Source: Watersipora subatra (Eukaryota > Bryozoa > Gymnolaemata > Cheilostomatida > Watersiporidae). From it: a DNA stretch of 64,000 nucleotides. The stretch lies in assembly GCF_963576615.1 (NCBI RefSeq), contig NC_088712.1, positions 14,204,541-14,268,540 of the forward strand, in the 5' to 3' direction. Shown piece after piece: positions 33,201-45,200 of the stretch. How positions within the stretch are numbered: the stretch's first letter is position 1; each line of letters opens with the position of its first letter. The position numbers and the translations under genes were made by a program. The notes beneath the pieces were generated by a model. It was not told the origin of the DNA. It made no database searches and saw nothing but the letters and a program-made list of their open reading frames with translations.

Positions 33201-36200
33201 AGTACGTCTTGTGACAAGCTGTTGTGATGCTCACCCGCTCGACGGGGGACAACTCCGCAAAAACGACAGTTTGTCAAGACAGGCTAATTTTCACCACACT
33301 TGCGAGAAAAAAAACCGATGCGCTTATAAAGCTATAGCTATTAAATATACAACTTTCATGACATTCTAGTTCGTCGTGATAGATCGTCATAAGTGTTGAC
33401 AAAACAGAGAGCAGCTGCTGCCCTGATGATGGTTCATAAATACAAAGGCGATCTATTGGTGCTGGTGTTACAGCATTGGTCTATCAATCTGAATGTGACG
33501 AGTTGGAGTAGCGTTGAAAGTTTTCTTTTATCCTAACCTTGACCCCTGGATACAGCTAGACAACAGCCAGGTAGTACCACTTTTTTATAGTAAAAGTATT
33601 TTGTTTTTATGCTTTATTGTAGACGTATAAAATATTTGTTATTAGTTTTACTTTACAGAACAGACTTTGCAGTTTAGAAAAAATAAGCAAATCGATGTAA
33701 ATGAATATCGAAGATGTTCTCTCCCCGATCAATTTATTGTAAAAATTACCGTAATAATCGTCTGTAAAACCTGTAAGATTGATTAGGAAAAGGAGAAAAG
33801 TTGTCGATGCAAACCAATAGTGCTACAGTTACAGTCCAGCTAACAAATTAAAAAGTTAAGTCTAGTTTTTTCTTTTTGTATGGCCAAAAGGGTTAGTTAG
33901 AAATACCTGTATTTCACTGTTATTATAAGGTAAACGCTCCTAGAGCAGATTATTTACGTAGTAAGAGCGCCTACTGTACTTTGAAAATCTAGTTTCTATT
34001 TAGCGGAATTTTCCATTTTGTGGATAGGTCTGGAACATCTCCGAAGTAAGAAGGATTACAGAAGTTCTTCCGCTGAGGTTTGGTTGTATTTGAATAGCAA
34101 TAACCTGTCATAATTTAAACCAACCTGTATGAGTCACCATCATCATTTGTATAGGTGTGAGTCGGGCTGCCACCCTTAGCTGAGCGATAAGACTTTGGGG
34201 AGCTTGGGCTAACTCCACCAGAGCTGAAGTCAGTCTTTCTGCAAACAATGAATTAACTAAAAATAAGCTGCTTGCTATCACCAACCAAATTTAGCTAATC
34301 TTGGCTAATAGTCAGGTTATTTGTTAAAAGGAAATTGGAATATCAGCTAGAATATGCTGACGAACGTGTACTTCTTTGATATATTAGGAACAAGACAAGA
34401 AAAACGTGTTCCCACACCGGGAATTGAACCCGGGCCGCCTGGGTGAAAACCAGGAATCCTAACCACTAGACCATATGGGATCTACACTTACGGAGTAATA
34501 AATCACATATAGAACTATACGCTAAGCATTCTTTATTTAATTGCTCAACGATGAATAAATTAACTACGGCTTATGTAAGCTGTAGAATTAGACGAATAAT
34601 GTTCCGAGTCACACGCCTTTCATATTGATTTACTGCACGTGCACACTATAGTTCCATGCTTCAGTTACATATTTTATTGTGGGTGGGTTATGAGCTACTC
34701 CACAAAAATGTAATTGTTCTGAATTAGGCCTACACTAATAGATTGTTTATACCTCAATGGTAAACTCTGTTATACTCAACCTTTTGAGGACTTATTGAAC
34801 ATATAAACTGGATTGCGGTCAGTAGTCACCATTGACATGATGTAACAAAGCCGGAGTATAATAGACAGACGCTCCCAAACTTACAAACGATATACATTCC
34901 GAACGGTGGTTCGTTAAGCGAATTTATTTGTAAGCTGGCCCAGTTTGTTATTTTGAATGTTCAAGGATTATACATGTATGTTTAAAGGTTGACTTGCAAC
35001 AAAATTCCCTTACAGTTATTTGGTATCAAAAGATGCACCATGTCTTACTCTGCTGTGTTGTAGGTGCGATAGAATATGTGGAAATGTGATTAAAAGCTCT
35101 TAAAAGCTCAAAAACGAGCAGTTAATCGCCGCCATCATGAAAATGACGTAGATTGGAATCCCTTTCCAAAACTGCTCAAATGGGATGTAATTAAACACGA
35201 TGTGCTTCTGTTTACACTTTCATGCAACCTTATTTGTCAAATTATTTTCACAAATATACTTCACACATTCAATAAAACCATGTCTATTGTCCATATGTGT
35301 CTATTTCATCATCATTGTAATGTTTTCACTTTGAGCGCTGATATCTTAAAACCTACTGAAAAAATTTGTTTAATTTATTTAACTTTAGCTCGAAGGAGTA
35401 CATCTCATCTTCTGATAAACATGACGAGCCTGTTGGTCACTCGTAATTGTCGAAAAATGCTGCAGAAATTGTTGGCGCTATTTGGAAAGAAGTATGGGTC
35501 ACATGTTCTGATTACAACTAGACGATTAGACCAGGCCGAAACAAAACTGTAAAGTAGCGAGCATCTATATTTGATACCGGCTTTCTAGTAGAACCCAAAG
35601 TGATCGTCATAAACTAGTGCTACGAGATGTTTTATATTGAGCCTTTTAATTCCCGTGATAACATCACATGTTAAAACAATAACCACAATGTTTGAGTACG
35701 TCGTTGAAATAAAGAGATTCCAAACTACGGCGTTTTCGTGATGACTGCGACTAACTGTTCGTTGTTGAGCTTTTAAGAGCTTGTGATCACATGTTCACAT
35801 ATTTTGCACCTACAACACAGCAGAGTAAGACATGGTGAACCTTTTGATACCAAATAATTTTAATGTGAATTTTGTTGCAAGTCAACCTTTACGGCTTGTA
35901 TAAGTAACCTATATTGGTTTGTACTGCATTTAAAGAATACTAAATAATAATAGAACAATATGCTCTATAAAGATGTGTACAACTAGGGAGAAATTGTACT
36001 ACTGTAAAAGAAATGCTACTGCAAAGTGTTGATACTGTGGCTGATACTGACTGAGTAGTATATATATAGTGGCTGATACTCCTTCCTAAAAGGCCCATTA
36101 GGTTCGGCCCAAAATCACATTTTAGGGGGGGGGGGGGTTTTCAGACCATGGGGCACTGTCATTGAATTTGCTACTTTAGGGGGGGGGGGGGGGGTTTCCA

Positions 36201-39200
36201 CAGCCAAGCCAGTAAAAGGGCCCATGATCATTAAGGTTTTATTCAGTCAAAGTAATACCAAGAAATTGCACCGAAAATCCAGTCTTAATTTTAATGCAGA
36301 TTGCTGTTGCTTGCTTGCTGACGGGAAAGGAAGGTAAAAGAGACAGTCGACACTGCATTATCTTAGCAACCCTTTAGCAATATACTCAGAATGGATGATA
36401 AACTTATTTCATTGTTATTACCAATGGAGCGACCGATATAACATCGCAACCAAGCCGCATAGACGGAAGAGAACAACTGCCTTATAAGTGCAGCTGATGC
36501 ATCAGGTGCAGTACGTTTTGTGACAAGCTGTTGTGTTGCTCGCCCAATTTTCTGTATAAAATGTAACAATGACGTACAAGTAGATAGAAGTTTTCCTTTG
36601 TAAATGAAAATGATATTCTGATGGTTGATGCTTGGAATAAGTTTTATTAACCCTTTTGCAGGCATAGCGACATTTTGCCGTTTTGCGATTACTGACGTTA
36701 GTGGGCAGAGCGACTATTATGCCGCCACACGAACAGTTTTTATAAATAGATTTATGGTTAGCTAATTGCCTTTTTTGTTTAATTTTTTTTACCAATAGTA
36801 AATTAAAATATATTGGCCTCTGTTAGCAACAAAAAAATAATCCGTTCGCAGAAGGAAAAAACGATCGTTTTTGCAATACTAAACAAACGAAAAATCCGAA
36901 ATAAAAACGTATTTAAATAAAATTGGGAATTTCGTTTGTAGCTTTTTTCTGTTTTATTAATGCATGAATCATATTGGATGTTTAGTGGGGTGTGAAACCT
37001 GGGTGCCCTTTAGGGAACTCCCAGTGTTTAGGGGGTGTATTTCAAATTGGTCAACCAGGTGATTGGGGGTACAATATCCAAATTCAAATTGACCAACCAG
37101 GTGATTGGGGGTACAATATCCAAGTCTGGGCCTATCCAGGTGGGTGTTTCTTTCAGAGTATCAGCCCTGGGGCTGCACACCGCGAATACGTTAGCTGTGT
37201 AAATACTAGGAAAGGTTGATATCAGCGGTAGTAAGCCGCACTACTCGAAAAATCGCGCAATACAAAATCTAGCTTACAGCATCTCTGTACAAACATTTTG
37301 GACATACGCAAAAACACCGTTCATATCTACCATTGTTCATAACAAGAATGATCGTAAGTTGAATAGCGTCTGTAAAACAATTTCAAAGGTTTTTTCACAC
37401 GATAAAAGATAAAAGTACATGGCAGGCCCAACCCTATCAGTGATGGGTTTTGGCAAATTGTGATGATAACACGTAAAAATGATGTTCCCACACAGGGAAC
37501 TGAACCCGGGCCGCCTGGGTGAAAACCAGGAATCCTAACCACTAGACCATATGGGATCTACACTTACTTATTTATAAATCCGGAAATATCGCACATGTAC
37601 ACGATGAAACAGCTAAACACAAAATGAGAAAGACTTGAGTTCATTCGCCGCCTGACAAAAAGCTATTATTTACTGAACCAGTCAGTAACAAGCTTTAAGA
37701 AATAATTATATCCTACCATTCAGCCAATTAGATTAATTTTAACACACTGTCCACAATATCTTTATAGCTAATAAACTAAGCATAACTGTGATGAGACAAC
37801 ATTGTGAACAGACAGGAAACCAAGAATCTAAGTTTGCTAAAACATAAAACTATTAGCTAAAGCGAGGTGTAAATATTGCAGTGAGATGACACAATACAGA
37901 CTCCCACTATAAAGGCTGATTCACACTATATTGCTGTATCTTGGCGTTGATGCCGCAATACTCCGGTGATCGTCGATGATAACAACGTTCACACTATCAC
38001 AAACCCATCAGTTTGCATCAGTGACGTAGCGTTCAGGTTGTTCTTTTTAAATTTTTGCGAAGAAACCTTTTTGTTTTCGCGTGACTGAAATCAAATGCTA
38101 GTCCCGCAGCAACGTTGATAAACGGAAATAAATAAATTACACCATCGGCCATCGCGAATTACCATTGCCAAAATGGCTCACATTTGAAGGGCGGTCGTAG
38201 ATGCTCGGCGAAATACCGGGAAAGTTTGACAGCTGCAAAGTTTTCCGATGTGTCGCGTTGGTTCATCGATGCCATCGGTTTACGGTTTACATAATCGACG
38301 ATGAACGCTTAAAGGAAAACGCGGACCTACGGAGTAGCTGTCTATTCCAGTGTCCCTCGGTGCGTTAAGTCGTCAAGATTTTAACTAGTAACAATGACAT
38401 CAGGTTTGTATTGAAGAATGTTGGAATTTCTTTTCTACTATAAGTTGTAATTGCTATGGTGTCTTTCGTATTAGTTGGAGTTATCCAAACTTTGACACCT
38501 AACCTTGCATATAGAAGCAGTTCCCTGATCCTAGACCATATTAACAACATTCAATCAACTGTGGAAGTATTTAGAATAGTAAAATTTCTTTTGAACTGAA
38601 TACCATTTTAAAGTTTAAAGATTGTAAAATTCAATAAAAAACACAGAAAACAAATAGAGTAGATAGTTTTCTACACTCTTCCAAAGAAGTGATGTTATAG
38701 AAGTAACTAAAAGTTGCAGTACAGTGAGTCTGACAGAGTGTGTATATTTGTTACGAATGGAAACACAAATAATTTTAGTGTAAAGTTCTTGTTGCTGAGG
38801 ACAAAAAACTTTCGAACTTTCTCCATTTTTGATCTTTCATTACCAAAAATTTCAATTGTGTCATTAGACACTGATGCCCTATCAGCAGCCATTTTTCATT
38901 TCTCGGTCGATTAGAAGTGCCCTCAGTATTTGGTGATATCTCAAGAAAGTCCAATCGACTTACAACAATGAAATTATGCTGGATATATACTCTGAACAAA
39001 TCGACCACGTTTTCGTAATCTTACATACACCAAAAATGCAGACAAACAGCGAAACTGTGTCGCCGAGTTTACTTGGGTGTAGGATCAAATTGGAAAACAT
39101 TTTGCCAAATGATCTGAAGCCAAGGCTTCAAAATGTTAAACTAGAAAAACAACAAATGACCACTACTCAATATACACCTGTAAACAACAAGGAAAGGAAT

Positions 39201-42200
39201 TACTGCTACTGTTAGCTACAACGATGAATGGAACTATGTTAACAATAAAAATTGAACTCAGCTGTCAAGAAACCTACTTCGGTTTCAGCATGTCAATTGT
39301 GTGAAATATAAACAATTCATGTTGCACACAAACTTGACTGACTACATGGAACACATAAAAAACTCAAAAGGACGGACGACTCCTACCAAAGAGATTGTTG
39401 CGGTGTGAATCTGCAGTGGTTGCCATAATAGTGTTTGACAGTTGTGTGTAATTTATTTATAATAACCTTGTGAAGCCTCTGTATGGTCCATCATCATCTG
39501 ACAAATTCCCTCTTTCTGGACTAGTCCCGCCTCTTCGGTCCATCGCATCTCGGGAAACCCCAGCCCTGTTCAGCGTTTCTTCATACTTTCTCTCTGCTCT
39601 TTGTCTTGCTATTTTCTGTATTTAAAATGTTAAACAAACTAATACATAATCATGATGCACGTAATAAATATTTCTAAAACTGTTCCTATTATTTTAACTT
39701 TTATAATATTATCGCTAGTATCAATTTTTTTTATAACTACTACCTTTATCATCAATATCACCATTATTGTGGCCGATAATCTTATCACAGTGCTATTTAT
39801 CAGAGTGAGTGGTCTTTGAGCTTAGCTATAAACCAAAAAGATTGGTATAATTCATTATTACTTAAGAACCTTGTCTAATATATGCCGTTCCGAATATCGT
39901 TGCTCAATTGGTGTTGTTACTTCTCTTGGCACTGACCATGCACAGTTTTTTGACTCTTTTCCTTAGCATTTTGTTATCATTATTGTTCCTCTCGAATTTA
40001 TTTTTAGCATCTACACTATTTAAGACAAGCACCCTGATAGTCTAGTATGCTACGAGAGGCTGTTAGGTGTGCACAGAGAATAGGTATGTGCACAATTATT
40101 CCTAGAAACTGGAAGTATGACAAGTAGCACAGGTGTTAGTGTGTAGGGCTGCTATGGTGAATGTGAAGAGTTCGAATCCTGGAGCAGGTAATATTTTTTC
40201 TAATGCTCTTAACTATGGCTTCAGACGGACAGACAAGGCTCTTATTAAAGCAAATATTGTTATCATTATTACTATTATCATAAGCACTAATATTATTACT
40301 ATTATCCTAAGTACTAATATTATTACTACTACCATAAGTACTAATATTATTACTATTATCATAAGTACTAATATTATTACTATTATCATAAGCACTAATA
40401 TTATTACTATTATCATAAGTACTAATATTATTACTATTATCAAAAGTACTAATATTATTACTACTACCATAAGTACTAATATTATTACTACTACCATAAG
40501 TACTAATATTATTACTATTATCATAAGTACTAATATTATTACTATTATCATAAGTACTAATATTATTACTATTATCAAAAGTACTAATATTATTACTATT
40601 ATCATAAGTACTAATATTATTACTATTCTCATAAGTACTAATATTATTACTATTATCATAAGTACTAATTTATTACTATTATCATAAGTACTAATATTAT
40701 TACCAAGTTTAGTATAGCTTATTATTATTCCTTAATACTGTAATTATTATTATCACATATTATCATTATATTAGAGAGAGAGCGGCAAGCAGTTGGATAT
40801 CCTACAATAATAAACAGTTGGAACATTTGCTACTATAAAAAATTCTGAGAATGTGATACACTATTTGCTGCCGATGAGTCAGTCATATAGTAATGATGAT
40901 AAACATATTTGTTGTCAGCCAATTAGTGACAATTGACATTTCCTGTCAGTTGTCCGACAAGATTTACTGACAGTTGATGTTAGCAAACTCTAGAGTTAAT
41001 CACCATCAGAAAACTTAAAAAACTCAAATCAGAAAACTTTAATATGATGCACCCATCAACAAATTAGAAAGTTTATTCATGGAAAGGTGGTCAAATGAAG
41101 AGCTCATTGTGAAATATCAATTGAATAGGGACTATAATACCTGGTACACCTGATAAACCTAATACATTAACAAACACTAAATACATCTCGTCGGTTCTTG
41201 CTACCAGACAGAATGATGCCAGTAAGGTGGAGAGAATAGAAACCGACCCATCGCTGTCAGAAGGAACCCTGATCGCTTACAAAAATGCGTATAATGGCTC
41301 AGCTGCATAAAACACAAAATACAGAGTGAATATCCAACACAAAGCATCGAAGTGTATGGGTGTAGCTGCCTTGATGCCTATATCAAAGAGCATAAAGGAG
41401 TGATATTGTACACCCTGATATCTGTTGTAAATCACACAAAGTGGTATGTATAATATAACTGGTACATTTCTATTTTCAGATAGTCACCTGGGTGGTCTTC
41501 TCAAAGAGAAGGGGCCTATCACTGATTCTGTCTTGCATTTCCCTCAAGGATCTCCTGTACTCTTCAGCACGAATTCTGTTTTCCTCCCTGCAACACATAA
41601 GGAAATGAAAACAAAGCACTGTGATCGACTGTAGTAAAACCTTTACATTTGCAGTTACAGTAAAACCTCTACATACGCAGGTACAGTCAAACCTCTACAT
41701 ATGCAGGTACAGTCAAACCTCTACATATGAAGGGTACAGTCAAACCTCTACATATGCAGTTACAGTAAAACCTCTACATATGCAGGTACAGTCAAACCTC
41801 TACATACACAGGTACAGTCAAACCACTACATATGAAGTTACAGTCAAAGCTCTATATATGCAGTTACAGTCAAAGTTCTATATATGCAGTTACAGTCAAA
41901 TCTCTAGATACACTCAAATCGTTCCGAAGTGTTTTAAATGTTAAAACCATCATATGTTGGATCAAATATTCCTACAAGAATACATTGTAATTTGTTCAAT
42001 TCGTTTTCCAACCTAAACACCTAATATTATTCCTGAAAAAGTACTGCAGATAATCAGACATAAAATTAAAACAAATTGATTATATAATAGAGATTAACAC
42101 CGCAAATTAATAATCAATAAAAGAAGGTTGTATTGTTACTTTAAACTAGAGAGATGCGTACGAAACCGCAGGCTTGGCAAGAGACGGCCGGTGCAGAGGC

Positions 42201-45200
42201 GGTGATAAAGATACCTGGTGTTACTTACTCCTACTAAGGTCAAGTTTAAACTAGTTTAACTTACTGTCTTTTTATTGCGTTTCATATTGTTTATTTTTTG
42301 TTGGTTGTGTCACCTGCTGCCTCTTCAGATTCTGTTGTGAAATTGGGATGCTTCGAGAATTCGATAATACTGCAAATTAATTTCAGCGTACATTTGAATA
42401 TTTCTTAGAATTTCACCTTGTATGTTGGAAAATTCATGTTATTGTAGGAGAGACTAACTCCAGTAACTGGTACTGACGTGGGTTCAAACCCTACTTGGAG
42501 CATTCTCTTTTTAACTAAAATGCTTTACTACAAAGAAAACATGTTTTGCTCAGCCTACTGTATTTTGGCCATGTAAAAAGATTAAAAAAACATATTAAAA
42601 AGGCTAAAAGTGGAACAAATTAAACGGGTCATAAAAAACTCTTCAAGAACAGCTTTCACAAAATTTTAGTAAATTTTATCAGAAATTATTGGTAATTTTC
42701 TGTAATTTGCAATTGTTTTCGATGTTTAAGGCGATCTGATTACCAGGATTTTTCAAGATTAAAATTGAAAAAACTTGATTGTGGTTAAAACACCTAGATT
42801 AAACGAAAGCGTGATTATGACATCTATGGCTGCAAAGAGACCGACAGAATCGAAACCTGTAACGATATAGCTTGAATGCAATAGCCGATATCAATAGCAA
42901 TCCAATATCGGGACGATTTCACTCAGTTTAGCTAAGCAACTCAAATTAGAAAGCCTTGGCTATCGTCTTTGCAATGATACATAGCCCTGCGCTACCGGGA
43001 CTTGAGTCCGACCTCTTGGTATTAGCTGACCCTACAACGACCTTGTAGCCTACCTGTATCTCCTTGTTTTTTCAGAGCTCTGATCGATGAGACCGTACTG
43101 TATGTCATTCCCCGCTGCTTTTTCTATCACTTCCTTTTTCAACTTTTTTGCTTTCTGTCTCCGTTTCCTTTCGTACTCGAGACGTGCGAGTTCCTTCTGC
43201 ATCTCCTCAGTCATCTTCTTCCTGTCAACAGACAATTGTGAAAATAACTTACGATTATCGACATTTTATAACAAAAGTAACAATAGAAACACGAACAGGA
43301 AGAATTGAAGGAAGACGAAGCAAGGGCAGACAGCGGCTGACCTACCTAGGCAGCTTAAACAAATAGATGACGGCTCAACTACCAGAAAAAGAGAGAGAGA
43401 AATAGAGAGAAAGAGAGAGAGAGTTTGAGAGAGAAAGAAAAAAAAAGAGGGGAGAGAGAGGGAGAGAAAGAGAGAGAAGGAAAAAGAAAGAGGGGAGAGA
43501 GAGAGAGGGAGAGAGAGAGCGCGAGAGAGGGAGAGTGAGAGGGGGAGTGAGAGAGAGAGAGAGGGGGAGAGCGAGAGATAAAGAGAGAGAGAGGGAGAGA
43601 GAGAAGGGGAGAGCGAGAGATAAAGAGAGCGAGAGTGGGAGAGCGAGAGATAAAGAGAGAGAGGGAGAGAGAGGGAGTGAGAGAGAGAGGGAGTGAGAGA
43701 GAGGGAGTGAGAGAGAGAGGGAGTGAGAGAGGGAGTGAGAGAGAGAGGGAGTGAGAGAGAGAGGGAGTGAGAGAGAGAGGAAGTGAGAGGGAGTGAGAGA
43801 GAGAGGGAGTGAGAGAGAGAGAGTGAGAGAGAGGGAGTGAGAGAGAGAGGGAGAGAGAGGGAGAGAGCGAGAGGGGGAGAGCGAGAGATAAAGAGAGAGA
43901 GAGGGAGAGAGCAAGAGGGAGAGAGAGGGCGCGAGAGAGGGAGAGCGAGAGAGGGAGAGCGAGAGAGGGAGAGCGAGAGAAAGATAAAGAAAGAGAGGGA
44001 GAGAGAAAGAGAGGGAGGGAGAGCGAGAAAGAAAAATAAAAAAAGAGGGGAGAAAGAGCGAGAAAGAAAAATAAAGAAAGAGGGGAGAAAGAGAGAAGGA
44101 GAGAGATCAGAGGTTTCAGAATAAGAATTGTTGAAAAGAACAAAAGATAGGATGATCAAAACTGATGATCAGATAAAACTACACAGACATTAAAAGTGCT
44201 ACATTAATCAACAATATGTACATTTGAATGTTTGAGGAACATTCTTCAAACACTATAGAGCTATTTATCGCATTACCTTTACAACTACTGAAGGGAAGAC
44301 AACTCGCAAGGAACCTTTTTATAAAGCTAACTGTTCAAAATTTTCATGTTACTAAACTTATGTAACTTGTGGATTTATGAAAAAAATGTTTCTGAAATAA
44401 AAAGTGACGTTTTATAAATTTGGTTGCAATACAATACTTATATAGTCTAAAATAACATTTTGCAACATACAGTGCACCCTCCGGATACGATTTTGATCCG
44501 TTTCAGGGTTGGGATCATATGGTGAAAAATTGGTGAAAAATTGTAAGAATATAGAAACCATAGCAATTATATAATGCAAACATCCCATGGTTAAAATCCT
44601 CAAAATTTCATATAGGTGCTGTACATATTAGAAATTAGTAACAAAATAGTATGTTAACCTTAGTAACCATAGTTATCTATAGTAACTTTATTGTATTCAG
44701 TGTATTTATTGGTTATGATCTGCATTAAAATGTAATGTTGCAATGTGCTGTGTAGTGCGTACTGTAGCGAATTCTTACTTTCAAGACAGAAGTACGTAGA
44801 ACATAAACTCTGAATTCACTTTAAATAAGTTTAGCTTACTAAACACACACTTAAAGCTAAAGTTTAATATGTATTATTATCTATTTTACAGAATTTCAAT
44901 ATTTGATCAATAAAATTTTATTACCAATTAGTTTTATAATATAAACTATTTGGTAATAAAATTAATCAGTTTTATAATATACAACTGATACCAATATAAT
45001 TTAGATATATAATATATACTATTATATAATATATGATTTTAAATAAATATAAAACAAATGTAGTTTTAGCCGGTTTTAGTAATAACCTTTTTCAACCTGA
45101 TTCGGCAAAAAAACCCCAACGATTAGATACTGTTTTTGTAACGAAATGGATTTCTTAGCAGGTTAAGAGAAGTTGTCTGACCACAGAATTATTCTTTTTG

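Larger units (their letters stand above)
30226..34124. other. FAM161A intron 15
   Basis: It holds an end of a pogo-like element (30614), two copies of a repeat with AGCAGTATCGCTCAG (about 31110-31380 and 31650-31900), an AT-rich stretch near 31375-31475, a 31-bp repeat, and a 668-bp fold-back element. No gene. Confidence 0.5.
34239..39466. other. FAM161A intron 14
   Basis: It contains both tRNA-Glu genes, a complete 907-bp inverted-repeat element, two long G runs, a half fold-back copy, a short GGGGGTACAATATCC duplication (about 37040-37125), and a dispersed repeat at 38505. The stretch 37921-38340 is GC-richer and may be another DNA element, but I could not define its ends. Confidence 0.5.
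39616..41487. other. FAM161A intron 13
   Basis: A SINE copy (about 40055-40245) runs directly into a 27-bp minisatellite. No gene otherwise. Confidence 0.5.

Noticed and set aside
32624..33369. Two short frames on arms of the fold-back element
   Set aside because: They mirror each other because the arms are inverted repeats; no known domain.
40133..40687. Repetitive open frames on both strands (184 and 148 codons)
   Set aside because: By-products of the 27-bp tandem repeat; low-complexity on both strands.
41621..41944. 107-codon repetitive frame
   Set aside because: It follows the 26-bp tandem array and has no independent support.
43266..44159. Long Ser/Leu/Pro frames on the minus strand
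   Set aside because: Translation of a GA/CT tract in three frames at once; not a protein.
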